Numbered from the stretch's first letter, positions 28,885-37,724 are shown. The stretch: 64,000 nt of DNA from Actibacterium lipolyticum (GCF_900184935.1 NZ_FXYE01000001.1:1240001-1304000), one strand, 5' to 3'. Program-made: numbers and translations. Notes: generated by a model from the letters alone, not told the origin.

Positions 28885-30065
28885 ACGAAATCGTGCATAC
28901 TTTCCCGCTGTCTGTGCAGCCGGGAATACCCAAGATAGGACAGACGCCTGAAGGATGGACCCGGACCCGTCTGGGCAAGTTGTTCGAGGTGGTCTCCCGT
29001 CCTGTGAAGATGCTGGATCACGCCGAATATGATCTGATCACAGTCAAGCGGTCACGCGGCGGGATCGAACGGCGGGCCCGGATGAAGGGGCGCGAGATTT
29101 CGGTGAAATCGCAGTTCGAAATCCGCGAAGGCGACTTCGTAATTTCGAAACGTCAGATCGTCCACGGGGCCTGCGCCATCGTTCCGGCGGAGTTCTCGGG
29201 GTCGATTGTGTCGAACGAGTATTCGGTGCTGCGCTGCCGCCCTGTGCTTGACCCCGAATACCTGCGCTGGCTGGTGCACGCGATCTATGTTCAGCAGACC
29301 TTCTTTCATTCCAGCATCGGCGTTCACGTCGAGAAGATGATTTTCAAGCTGGACGAGTGGTTTCGCTGGAAGATCGATCTGCCACCGCTTGCCGAGCAAC
29401 AGCGCAGGGCTGGCAGCCTGAATGCGCTGCATACGCGGCTGGAGGGGTTGCGGCGGGAGAAGGCGCTCTTGTCAGAGTACAAGACCGGGCTCATGCAGAA
29501 GATATTCTCCCAGGACATCCGCTTCCGCGCCGACGACGGCAGCGCGTTTCCGGATTGGCAAACAACACGCCTCGGAAGAATCTGTCAAATGAAGGCCGGA
29601 CAGTTTTTGCAAGCTGCGGAAATTTCGGATGAAAATACAGATACCAACTTCCCGTGTTACGGTGGAAATGGCCTTCGCGGTTTTTCACTGAAATTCAATA
29701 AGAACGGACAGTTTCCTTTGATCGGTCGTCAGGGCGCGCTTTGCGGTAATGTGCATTTCGCTGAGGGTCAATTCTACGCGACAGAACATGCTATTGTGGC
29801 CGAACCAGCGGATAATGTTGTAGCCAAATGGCTGTTCTACAAGTTGGTCGACATGCGGCTCGTCCAATTTGCCACGGGACTTGCTCAGCCGGGATTGGCT
29901 GTCGACACTCTCGCATATCTAAAACTGCAAGTTCCCCACCCCGATGAACAACGCAAAATCGCCGATGCCCTCGGCGCCATTGACGCCAAAATCAACAGCG
30001 TGGCGGCGCAGATCGAGAAACTCGATGCCTTTCGCCAGGGTTTGTTACAGAAGATGTTCGTATAA
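28881..30065 (+). CDS. hsdS: Type I restriction-modification specificity subunit HsdS
   Basis: The protein is 394 aa with two target-recognition domains (about 25-170 and 220-350), each followed by a helical spacer (LPPLAEQQRRAGSLNALHTR, then PHPDEQRKIADALGAIDAKI). The second domain, about 29580-29930, is visibly richer in A/T than the rest of the hsd genes, as expected when recognition domains are swapped. The start overlaps hsdM (ATGA). The DNA target cannot be read from the sequence. Confidence 0.93.
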   Translation: MNEIVHTFPLSVQPGIPKIGQTPEGWTRTRLGKLFEVVSRPVKMLDHAEYDLITVKRSRGGIERRARMKGREISVKSQFEIREGDFVISKRQIVHGACAIVPAEFSGSIVSNEYSVLRCRPVLDPEYLRWLVHAIYVQQTFFHSSIGVHVEKMIFKLDEWFRWKIDLPPLAEQQRRAGSLNALHTRLEGLRREKALLSEYKTGLMQKIFSQDIRFRADDGSAFPDWQTTRLGRICQMKAGQFLQAAEISDENTDTNFPCYGGNGLRGFSLKFNKNGQFPLIGRQGALCGNVHFAEGQFYATEHAIVAEPADNVVAKWLFYKLVDMRLVQFATGLAQPGLAVDTLAYLKLQVPHPDEQRKIADALGAIDAKINSVAAQIEKLDAFRQGLLQKMFV

Positions 30066-30074
30066 GAGGTTTCC

Positions 30075-32960
30075 ATGACGGCCACGATCCAGTCCGAGGC
30101 GCAACTCGAAGCTCAGCTTGTTTCCCGCCTGGGCGGGCTTGGCTGGACCAAGGTCACAATCCCCGACACCGCGGCGCTGGAGGCCAACCTCAAGGCGCAG
30201 TTGGAGGCGCATAACGGCACGACGTTCTCGGACGCGGAGTTCCACCGCATCCTGTCGCACCTGGGCAAGGGCAGCCCGTTCGAGAAGGCCAAGACCCTGC
30301 GCGACCGCTTTCACCTGCCGCGCGATGACGGATCATCCTTTTGGGTCGAGTTTTTCAACACCACCGACTGGTGCCGCAACCGCTATCAGGTGACGACGCA
30401 GGTCACGCAGGTCGGCAGCTACAAGAACCGCTTTGACGTCACGCTGCTGATCAACGGTCTGCCTCTGGTTCAGATCGAACTGAAGCGGCGGGGAATGGAA
30501 TTGAAGGAGGCCTTCAACCAGATCAACCGCTATCACAAGCATTCCTTCTGGGCGGGTACGGCGCTGTTCCAGTACGTGCAGATCTTTGTCATCTCGAACG
30601 GGATGAACACGCGGTACTTTGCCAACAACCGCCACCAGGATTTCAAGCAAACCTTCCCCTGGGCGAATTTCGAGAACGAGCCGGTGAACAAGCTGGACGC
30701 CTTTGCGGACGCGTTCCTGGAGAAGTGCCACATCTCGAAGATGATTGCGAAATATGTGGTGCTGCACGAAAGCGACCGCATCCTGATGGTGCTGCGCCCC
30801 TACCAGTATCACGCGGTCGAGGCGATCGTGGAGCGGGTGAAGGGCGGCCGCAAGAACGGCTATGTCTGGCACACCACCGGGTCGGGAAAGACCCTGACGA
30901 GCTTCAAGGCGGCGCAGGTTGTGGTTGAGAACCCGAAGGTCGAGAAGGTGGTCTTTGTCGTCGACCGCGCCGACCTGGATTACCAGACCACGAAGGAGTT
31001 CAATCACTTCTCGCCGGGGTCTATCGATGGCACGGACAACACCGCCGCCCTGGTGAAGCAACTGACGGACGACACCAAGGTTATCGTCACGACCATCCAG
31101 AAGCTGAACACCGCGATCAGCCGCGACCGCTACTCCGGCAAGTTGGATGAGGTGAAGGACAAGCGGATGGTGTTCATTTTCGACGAATGCCACCGGTCAC
31201 AGTTCGGAGAGACGCACAAGAACATCGTCGGGTATTTCACTCGCGCACAGCTGTTCGGATTCACAGGCACACCGATCTTCGCTGACAATAAGGTGGGAAG
31301 ACGGACGACGAAGGATCTCTTCGGTGAGCGCCTGCACCGCTACGTCATCACTGACGCAATCCGCGACGACAACGTTCTGAAGTTCTCGGTGGAGTACTGG
31401 GGGAAACTGAAGCGCAAGGACGGTACTATGCCGACCGACGAAGAGGTCGCAGGGCTGAACCTAAAGGAGTTCTACGAAAACCCGGATCGCATTGAGGGGA
31501 TCGTAGACTGGATCCTCGAACATCATGACAAGAAGACCCAGAAGCGGGCTTTTAGTGCCATCCTCTGCGTAAGCTCGGTCGAGGTGCTTCTGAAGTATTA
31601 CGAGCTTTTTCAGCGCAAGCGAGCAGAGGGCAAACACGACCTGAAGGTAGCCACGGTCTTTACCTTTACCGCAAACGAGGATGATTCAGACGCCGATGGC
31701 CTGATTGGAGAACCGGATATCGGCGGCGAGGGCGGGGTCGCGAACCCGCACACCCGCGACAAGCTCCAGGCCTGCGTGGATGACTACAATGCGCTCTATG
31801 GCACCGGCCACAGTGTGAAGGACGGCAAGGCGTTCTACGCTTACTACAAGGCTGTGGCGAAGCGGATGAAGTCCCGCGATCGCAAGGACTTTCAAACGGG
31901 GAAGGGCATCGACATCCTGCTCGTTGTAAACATGTTCCTAACAGGCTTCGACGCGAAGACACTGAACAGCCTCTACGTCGATAAGAACCTGCGCTACCAC
32001 GGCCTTATCCAAGCTTTCTCGCGGACAAACCGGATCCTCGGACAACGCAAGAGCCAAGGCAACATCGTCTGCTTCAGGAACTTGAAGCCGAAGGTGGATG
32101 AGGCGATCACGCTCTTTTCTAACAAGGAGGCTCGTGAGACGATCTTGGTTGAGCCTTACGACGACGTCGTCAATGAGTTCAACTCAGTCGTCCAGGACCT
32201 GAAGAAGATAGTTGCGAAGCCAGATGACGTGGATGGTCTCGCCTCCGAAGACGACATTCTTGCCTTCGTCACGACGTTTCGGAAACTCATCCGGCTGATG
32301 AATGTACTCAACAGTTTCGTCGAGTTTGACTCTGATGACTTGGAAATGTCTCCGCAGAGGTTCGAAGACTTCAAGAGCAAGTATCTGGACATCCATGACC
32401 GGACGAAGTCGGATGCGGCCGACGAGAGGGAGTCGATCATCGACGAGATCGATTTCGAGCTTGAGTTGATCCGGCGCGACGAGATCAACGTCGCCTACAT
32501 TCTCGCATTGCTTGCGGCCATCGTTGAAGCGCCCGAAGACGATGAGGATGCCGAGGAAACACGCAAAGGCAAAACGAAGGCAGTTCTCGACATATTGGGC
32601 TCCGAACCGCGACTGCGTAGCAAGAAGGACCTGATCGAGGAGTTCATGGCGACCTATCTTATTGGGCGCCGCAGCGCGGACGAGTTGAAAGAGGCTTTCG
32701 AAGGATATTGGTCCGGAAAGAAGTCGGATGCCTTCCAGCGGATCTGCAAAGAAGAAGATTTGGACCCCGAGGCGTTTTCACAGCTAATGCAAGCATACAC
32801 GTTTTCTGACAAGGAGCCGTTGGCGGATGATGTGGTCGCTACCCTGAAGACGAAGCCGGGCATTCGTGAGAGGGCGAAACGCGTCAAGCAGATCATCGCG
32901 AGAATGATCGGATTCATCGAAACATACGATGAGAATTTGGGCGACCTCGATTCTGCATGA
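30075..32960 (+). CDS. hsdR: Type I restriction endonuclease subunit HsdR
   Basis: The protein is 961 aa. The N-terminal PD-(D/E)xK nuclease has D121, E135 and K137 (NRFDVTLLING...QIELKRRG) and the QxxxY motif at about 149-153. Superfamily-2 motor motifs follow: Walker A HTTGSGKT (K272), DECHRSQ near 370, FGFTGTPIF, and FLTGFDAKTLNSLYVDKNL with AFSRTNR. The C-terminal helical region should contact HsdM. It translocates DNA and cuts unmethylated invaders. It follows hsdS by nine bases, completing an intact system. Confidence 0.95.
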   Translation: MTATIQSEAQLEAQLVSRLGGLGWTKVTIPDTAALEANLKAQLEAHNGTTFSDAEFHRILSHLGKGSPFEKAKTLRDRFHLPRDDGSSFWVEFFNTTDWCRNRYQVTTQVTQVGSYKNRFDVTLLINGLPLVQIELKRRGMELKEAFNQINRYHKHSFWAGTALFQYVQIFVISNGMNTRYFANNRHQDFKQTFPWANFENEPVNKLDAFADAFLEKCHISKMIAKYVVLHESDRILMVLRPYQYHAVEAIVERVKGGRKNGYVWHTTGSGKTLTSFKAAQVVVENPKVEKVVFVVDRADLDYQTTKEFNHFSPGSIDGTDNTAALVKQLTDDTKVIVTTIQKLNTAISRDRYSGKLDEVKDKRMVFIFDECHRSQFGETHKNIVGYFTRAQLFGFTGTPIFADNKVGRRTTKDLFGERLHRYVITDAIRDDNVLKFSVEYWGKLKRKDGTMPTDEEVAGLNLKEFYENPDRIEGIVDWILEHHDKKTQKRAFSAILCVSSVEVLLKYYELFQRKRAEGKHDLKVATVFTFTANEDDSDADGLIGEPDIGGEGGVANPHTRDKLQACVDDYNALYGTGHSVKDGKAFYAYYKAVAKRMKSRDRKDFQTGKGIDILLVVNMFLTGFDAKTLNSLYVDKNLRYHGLIQAFSRTNRILGQRKSQGNIVCFRNLKPKVDEAITLFSNKEARETILVEPYDDVVNEFNSVVQDLKKIVAKPDDVDGLASEDDILAFVTTFRKLIRLMNVLNSFVEFDSDDLEMSPQRFEDFKSKYLDIHDRTKSDAADERESIIDEIDFELELIRRDEINVAYILALLAAIVEAPEDDEDAEETRKGKTKAVLDILGSEPRLRSKKDLIEEFMATYLIGRRSADELKEAFEGYWSGKKSDAFQRICKEEDLDPEAFSQLMQAYTFSDKEPLADDVVATLKTKPGIRERAKRVKQIIARMIGFIETYDENLGDLDSA

Positions 32961-33029
32961 GTCGGCAGTTTTTTAGGGCTGCAGCGGGTGTCTCTGACTT
33001 CCGCGGGAGTAGGTCGTCGAACAATGGAT

Positions 33030-33056
33030 GCCCTCCGCGAAAACAACGCGAAGGGC
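33030..33056. terminator. Hairpin between hsdR and the integrase
   Basis: GCCCTCCGCG and CGCGAAGGGC pair in nine of ten positions around a 7-base loop. It lies between two converging genes, 70 bases after hsdR and 23 bases after the integrase stop, so it may serve both. Confidence 0.6.
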
Positions 33057-33078
33057 TTCATGGACACGGGAGTAGCAA

Positions 33079-34233
33079 TCAGAGGGAGGCAAACAAGATC
33101 GGCCACCACTCCCAATTTTTGTATTTGTCGCTCTTGTGCTCAATGTTGATATAGCGCGAGAGGCTACCGTCCGGGGTGTGACCCGTGAATTTGAGGATCT
33201 TATCACGGGTGCCACCTTCGAGGTCCATTTCAAAGAAACGCGATATGGCATCGTGCCGCAGATCATGGAAACGTAGGTCCTCGATCCCAAGTATTTCACA
33301 CGCTTGAGTGAAGAGTCGGCTGACTGTGTCTGAGTGATACGGAAACACTCGGTCCTTGCGGTGGGGCATCGACTGAATAATTTTCATCCCCTCGTCAGTA
33401 ACCCAAAGCTCCTTGTCGTTTCCCGCGGATCCTTTCGGGCTCTTCATATCTCGGAGGGTCAATTTCATAGCGCCTTCATCAACGTCATTCCACTTTAACT
33501 TGCAAAGATCGGCTTGCCGGTGCGCGAGCGTGATGGCAGCGCCAACGATTTTGTGCATCGGAACGCGACGTTGATCAGCTGTGTAGTTAGCATGGAAATG
33601 GCTAAGGAGCCGGTTCATTTCTTCGACCGTTGGTCGGCGAGTACGTTTTTCTGATCGCTTGACCAATTTGTGGTGCTTCAGTGAAGCTATAGCCTTATGA
33701 AATTCACCGATCGGCATTTCAACTTTGCTGGATGTGCCACCATAAGTGACCACGGCGCTAAGTGTCGCCATGTACGACTGCACTGTTTGCGGTAGGCGTG
33801 GTTTCAGTGCGTAATGCTCGGGGCAATCCTTCTCCTTATCAGAAGGGCAGGCCTGAACTCCCCTCAGAAGATCCTGCGCCAGTTTGAAGAAATCATGGTC
33901 GGTCGTTTCTTCGACGGCGAGCTTTCCGAAATCGAGACGTTGCAAATAGGTGAGGTTGGCACTTTTGGTTTTGCCGAACTTTTCCCTTGCAGCACCGATG
34001 TAGTCTTCGATGGCATCGGACCAAGTCTTGTTGGCAGTCTTAGCCATAACTCGTTCGAGACCGTTAGGTGCGTTGAGTTCGCGCTCTCGCTGTTTCATCC
34101 AGCGCTGAGCGGATCGCTGATTTTGGAATGTTTCGGTCAGCGTGAGAACGACCTTGCCTTTTTGTTTCTTGCGGATCACAGCCGTGAAGCTTTGCGAACC
34201 GTCTTTCTTCTTGCGCGTCATGATGGTACCCAT
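33079..34233 (-). CDS. int: Tyrosine integrase of the dusA-specific type
   Basis: The protein is 384 aa. It starts with a GTIMTRKKKDGSQSFTAVIR region, the small three-stranded arm-binding-like domain seen in dusA integrases. The catalytic residues are R239 (AHRQADL), a lysine near 264, H323 and R326 (HDLRH), H352 (GHTPDGS) and the nucleophile Y361 (SRYIN). It should recombine the att copies at 19357 and 34564. ATG 34233 follows AAGGAGACCCGG. It lies next to the right end, the usual place. Confidence 0.95.
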   Translation of the reverse strand: MGTIMTRKKKDGSQSFTAVIRKKQKGKVVLTLTETFQNQRSAQRWMKQRERELNAPNGLERVMAKTANKTWSDAIEDYIGAAREKFGKTKSANLTYLQRLDFGKLAVEETTDHDFFKLAQDLLRGVQACPSDKEKDCPEHYALKPRLPQTVQSYMATLSAVVTYGGTSSKVEMPIGEFHKAIASLKHHKLVKRSEKRTRRPTVEEMNRLLSHFHANYTADQRRVPMHKIVGAAITLAHRQADLCKLKWNDVDEGAMKLTLRDMKSPKGSAGNDKELWVTDEGMKIIQSMPHRKDRVFPYHSDTVSRLFTQACEILGIEDLRFHDLRHDAISRFFEMDLEGGTRDKILKFTGHTPDGSLSRYINIEHKSDKYKNWEWWPILFASL

Positions 34234-34305
34234 CCGGGTCTCCTTTTCGGGAATTCGTTGTCGATGTGAGGGAGATCGATCCGCTACCGCGCGACCGGTC
34301 GGAAA

Positions 34306-34325
34306 TTTGATCAGGGTTTAATATC
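34306..34325. repeat. 20-base perfect repeat, copy B (upstream of the integrase)
   Basis: The sequence is identical to 22357-22376. It lies 72 bases upstream of the integrase start, in the same orientation relative to the gene as copy A. Confidence 0.85.
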
Positions 34326-34408
34326 TCGGGCTGGGGTGGCCGTCCCGAGAGCTGATCGAGACGCGTCGGCGGGCCCCTTGGGTTGCCCTGCCGAGAGGCG
34401 AAAAACCG

Positions 34409-34446
34409 GTGCAACAATTCCGGGTCGGTGCAACATTTTGTTGCAC
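34409..34446. repeat. Right-end TGTTGCAC cluster (putative integrase arm sites)
   Basis: Octamers are at 34409-34416 and 34428-34435 (as GTGCAACA) and at 34439-34446 (as TGTTGCAC). The last two form a perfect inverted repeat with a 3-base spacer. The same octamer occurs twice at the left end. Confidence 0.55.
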
Positions 34447-34497
34447 TCATCCCAAAAATGGGGGCAAACGGCCCCAAAACCGAGGAAAACCGAGCCG

Positions 34498-35526
34498 ATG
34501 TCCGATCGCGCAGAGCCAGTAAAACAAGGGAATTCAGATGTTCGCCGGGCAGCGAGCCTCTCTGTTGCGCCGATGATGGATTGGACCGACCGTCATTGCC
34601 GTTATTTGCACCGTCTGATGTCTTCGCAGGCTCTTCTTTATACTGAAATGGTAACGGCACCGGCGTTGGTACGGGGCGGGGCGCGGCATTTGTTGGCGTT
34701 TGACGCGGCAGAGCATCCCGTTGCGGTTCAGCTTGGCGGATCCGATCCTGCAGAATTGGCCGAAGCAACGCGCATGTGTTGCGACGAAGGGTATGACGAG
34801 GTGAACCTTAACGTCGGCTGCCCGTCTGACCGTGTTCAGTCCGGCAGCTTTGGGGCCATCTTGATGGAAAAGCCCGATCTGGTTGCGGAATGTGTGGCCG
34901 CGATGGCGGAGGCCGCAGACGTAGAGGTGACAGTGAAATGCCGGATCGGCGTGGATGATCAGGTGCCAGAAAAGGTGCTTCCGGCCTTTCTGGAAACTGT
35001 CAGCGCCGCCGGTGTGCAGCGTTTCACTATTCACGCCCGCAAGGCGTGGCTTCAAGGGCTTAGCCCGAAGGAAAACCGGGACATTCCGCCGCTGGACTAT
35101 GACCTGGTTAAACAGATGAAAGCGGCGTTTCCGGAGCTGCATATCAGCATTAACGGCGGCATTGATAACCTTGAAACTGCACGGGAAATGCTTGATGCGG
35201 GGCTGGATGGTGTGATGATTGGGCGGGCTGCTTATCACACGCCTTCGGATATCCTATTGGCAGCTGACGAGTTGATCTTTGGCCTGTCTGGCCGAAAGAC
35301 GGCCGTGCAGGTGGTGGATGAGATGCGCCCCTATATCGCCCGCCACTTGGAAGGTGGCGGACGGATTCACAACATCACCCGCCACATGCTTGGCCTGTTC
35401 GCGGGGCGACCCGGTGCGCGTGGGTGGCGGCGGACCCTGTCTGAAGGGTCGCATCGCCCGGACGCAGGGTTGGATTTGATCGACGCCGCATTGGCACATG
35501 TTCAGCAGGATCGGCTGGCAAGTTAA
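34498..35526 (+). CDS. dusA: tRNA-dihydrouridine synthase A with an island-supplied start
   Basis: The protein is 342 aa. The FMN-barrel start SLSVAPMMDWTDRHCRYLHR, TEMVTAPAL, and the catalytic cysteine C108 in NLNVGCPSDRV are intact, so the enzyme should reduce U20/U20a in tRNA. The first 20 residues (MSDRAEPVKQGNSDVRRAAS) come from the island, because the island inserted at codons for VAPMMD. ATG 34498 has GAGG 12 bases upstream. The frame is open back to 34336. Expression must now depend on island sequence. Confidence 0.93.
   Translation: MSDRAEPVKQGNSDVRRAASLSVAPMMDWTDRHCRYLHRLMSSQALLYTEMVTAPALVRGGARHLLAFDAAEHPVAVQLGGSDPAELAEATRMCCDEGYDEVNLNVGCPSDRVQSGSFGAILMEKPDLVAECVAAMAEAADVEVTVKCRIGVDDQVPEKVLPAFLETVSAAGVQRFTIHARKAWLQGLSPKENRDIPPLDYDLVKQMKAAFPELHISINGGIDNLETAREMLDAGLDGVMIGRAAYHTPSDILLAADELIFGLSGRKTAVQVVDEMRPYIARHLEGGGRIHNITRHMLGLFAGRPGARGWRRTLSEGSHRPDAGLDLIDAALAHVQQDRLAS
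34564..34581 (+). repeat. attR (right copy of the attachment sequence, inside dusA)
   Basis: GTTGCGCCGATGATGGAT matches 19357-19374 with one mismatch. It codes for VAPMMD of the functional dusA. Confidence 0.8.
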
Positions 35527-35528
35527 GG

Positions 35529-36722
35529 TCACGCAGCGGCGGGGTTCGCGCGCCGGAACGTCAGCAATGTACAGGCCAACGCCAACAGTCCGCACAACGC
35601 AATGCCCATCGACATCGGAGCAATCGTGCCGTCAAAGAACGGGCTCATTGCGACGATCATAATGCCGCCCGATATCATTTGCAGCGTTCCGCCAAGGGAT
35701 GAGGCAAGGCCTGCTATCTCACCATGTTCTTCCAGGGCCATGACCATTGTGGTTGGAATCACGACGCCAAGACCCGCGTTCGCCAAGAACAAGAGCGCCA
35801 CGACGATGTGAAGGCTGGCCAAGCCCAGCAGTGCGACCGTTGCCAGTGCAGCAGAGAAAAGCGCGAACAAGCCGACGCCGCACAGGATCACGCGGTTCAA
35901 CCCGAACTTCGCGGCCAATGGCCCAGCCATTTGCGAGGCTGAAAAGAACCCGATCGCGTTGATGGCAAAAGCAATCGAAAAGCCCGTGGGGGACAGGCCG
36001 TATTGCCCTGTGTAAACGAATGCCGCCGACGCGATGAAGACGAAAAAGCTGGCCATGCCAAACCCGCCGATGAACGTCAGCCCCATAAAGTTGGCGTCGG
36101 TCAAAAGAATGCGACCACCTTTGATCATATTGCGCAGATTGACCTTCACTCTGTGTTCGGGGGCCAAAGTTTCAGGTTGCATGGTGGCGGTTAGGGCCAG
36201 ACTAAGAAGGGCGGTTGCGGCAAGGACCAAGAAGATCGCGCGCCAGTCTGCGATGGCCAGAATGGCACTGCCCGCCAAAGGCGCAAGCATTGGCGAGATC
36301 GAGATGACAAGCATGATCATCGCCATCAGTTTCGTTGCCTGAACGCCGGTATGGGTGTCGCGGATGATTGCGCGTGGCACGACCATGACAACCGCGCCGC
36401 CAAGCCCTTGAAACGCGCGCCATGCGCAAAGGCTGACCATTGTGTCGGCCATCGCGGCCCCGACAGAAGCGATCAGAAATATCCCGACGCCGATGAATAG
36501 GGGCCAGCGGCGCCCAACCTGATCGGCCAGCGGGCCATAAACCAGCTGCGCAATGCCATAGGCGATGAAATATGCTGTGATCGTGGTTTGTGTCGCGGCC
36601 TCGGTCGCGCCAAGATCGCTCGCGATTTCGGGCATCGCGGGCAGGTACATGTCGATCGCAAAGGGCCCGACCATGGACAAAAGCCCAAGCACAATCGCAG
36701 ACCGGAACAGGCCGCTAGACAT
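35529..36722 (-). CDS. Bcr/CflA-type multidrug MFS exporter
   Basis: The protein is 397 aa with 12 predicted membrane segments. MFS motif A appears as GPLADQVGRRWPL after the second helix, and the FAIDMYLPAMPEIA start and WRAFQGLGGA segment are typical of Bcr/CflA drug:H+ antiporters. ATG 36722 (MSSGLF) has GGAAA upstream; five codons more are open to 36737. It converges on dusA with two bases between stops. Confidence 0.9.
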   Translation of the reverse strand: MSSGLFRSAIVLGLLSMVGPFAIDMYLPAMPEIASDLGATEAATQTTITAYFIAYGIAQLVYGPLADQVGRRWPLFIGVGIFLIASVGAAMADTMVSLCAWRAFQGLGGAVVMVVPRAIIRDTHTGVQATKLMAMIMLVISISPMLAPLAGSAILAIADWRAIFLVLAATALLSLALTATMQPETLAPEHRVKVNLRNMIKGGRILLTDANFMGLTFIGGFGMASFFVFIASAAFVYTGQYGLSPTGFSIAFAINAIGFFSASQMAGPLAAKFGLNRVILCGVGLFALFSAALATVALLGLASLHIVVALLFLANAGLGVVIPTTMVMALEEHGEIAGLASSLGGTLQMISGGIMIVAMSPFFDGTIAPMSMGIALCGLLALACTLLTFRRANPAAA

Positions 36723-36899
36723 CAGATTTCCTTTCAATGGATGCGCCAGCGCGTTCGAATAAGGGCGGGGCGCAAGGGCAAATTATCATCGTCTTTGCAA
36801 AACGCCAGCGCGTTCACCCCAAGACGAGCGAAGTTTTTTGCGTTGAGCATCCGGCGCAGCCGGGGTTATGTGGCCTCCTGAAACAGCCGGAGGCCACCG

Positions 36900-37724
36900 A
36901 TGACCGACCCAGCCACACTTGCTCTTCTTGCCGTATTGCTTTTGGCCATTGGGGCCTTTGCCGGGCTTATCGCGGGCCTTCTTGGCGTCGGGGGCGGCAT
37001 CGTACTGGTGCCCGCGTTCCTTTACACGTTTTCCGCGCTTGGCTTTGACAGCCCGTATTTGATGCAGGTGTGCCTTGCGACATCGCTTGCGACCATCATC
37101 GTGACCTCGCTTCGTTCGGTGGCCAGCCACAACAAAAAGGGCGCAGTAGATTGGGACGTGCTGCGTGCGTGGGCGCCCGGCATCATCATCGGGGCGATTG
37201 TCGGGGGGCTTGTGGCGTCAAGCCTGCGTTCGGTCGTGCTTCAGGGGATTTTCGGGTTCTTCGGTATCTTCATCGGTCTGTACTTGGCCTTTGGGAAACC
37301 GACGTGGCGGGTATCCGATGAGATGCCAGCGGGGCCAGTTCGTGCTGCGCTGTCCAGCATTGTTGGGTTCTTGTCGGTCTTGATGGGCGTTGGTGGCGGT
37401 TCGTTCGCGGTGCCCACGATGACGCTTTATGGTCAGCCGATCCATCGCGCGGTTGCGACCGCCGCAGGCTTTGGCCTTGCCATCGCGGTGCCGTCGGTCA
37501 TCGTGTTCTTCTTCACCCAAATCCCGGCAGACGTGCGCCCGCCTTTCACCATCGGGGCAGTGAACATTCCGGCGTTCCTGTTGGTGATTTCGATGACGAT
37601 GATTACGGCACCCATCGGCGCGAACCTTGCGCATTCGATGAACCCGAAACCTTTGAAACGCGTCTTTGCCGCGTTCCTGATCCTTGTCGCGCTGAATATG
37701 CTTCGCAAGGTTGCGGGGCTTTAA
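36900..37724 (+). CDS. TauE/SafE-family sulfite/anion exporter
   Basis: The protein is 274 aa with eight or so hydrophobic segments. The paired family motifs are LLGVGGGIVLVPAFL near residue 28 and LMGVGGGSFAVPTM near 164. It sits in the inner membrane and exports a sulfonate, sulfite or related anion; which one is not shown. GGAGG lies just before ATG 36900. Its 3' end overlaps the converging DUF1289 gene by four bases. Confidence 0.9.
   Translation: MTDPATLALLAVLLLAIGAFAGLIAGLLGVGGGIVLVPAFLYTFSALGFDSPYLMQVCLATSLATIIVTSLRSVASHNKKGAVDWDVLRAWAPGIIIGAIVGGLVASSLRSVVLQGIFGFFGIFIGLYLAFGKPTWRVSDEMPAGPVRAALSSIVGFLSVLMGVGGGSFAVPTMTLYGQPIHRAVATAAGFGLAIAVPSVIVFFFTQIPADVRPPFTIGAVNIPAFLLVISMTMITAPIGANLAHSMNPKPLKRVFAAFLILVALNMLRKVAGL

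Larger units (their letters stand above)
19357..34581. mobile_element. Mobilizable genomic island inserted in dusA (about 15.2 kb)
   Basis: The borders are a near-perfect 18-base duplication of dusA codons (one mismatch) at 19357-19374 and 34564-34581. Inside are a tyrosine integrase next to the right end, a relaxase, a possible oriT, plasmid-type kfrA-like and rep-like genes, two prtN-like regulators, a type I restriction system and a DUF4747-like/membrane pair. No phage structural genes and no type IV secretion genes are present. It is therefore better described as an integrative mobilizable element than as a prophage or a self-transmissible ICE. dusA is a known insertion site for integrases of this type. 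Confidence 0.85.

Noticed and set aside
30333-31193. Open frame of 286 codons opposite hsdR
   Set aside because: It is antisense to the nuclease and motor domains, and its His/Val/Asp-rich composition is typical of shadow frames.
22357-34325. The 20-base repeat as the island's attL/attR
   Set aside because: It lies at promoter positions of two genes and inside cargo, whereas the dusA-derived repeat at 19357/34564 explains both chromosomal junctions. It is kept as a regulatory or nested-element signal.
19357-34581. Calling the island a prophage because of integrase and PrtN-like genes
   Set aside because: No capsid, portal, terminase, tail or lysis genes are present, while a relaxase and kfrA-like and rep-like genes are.
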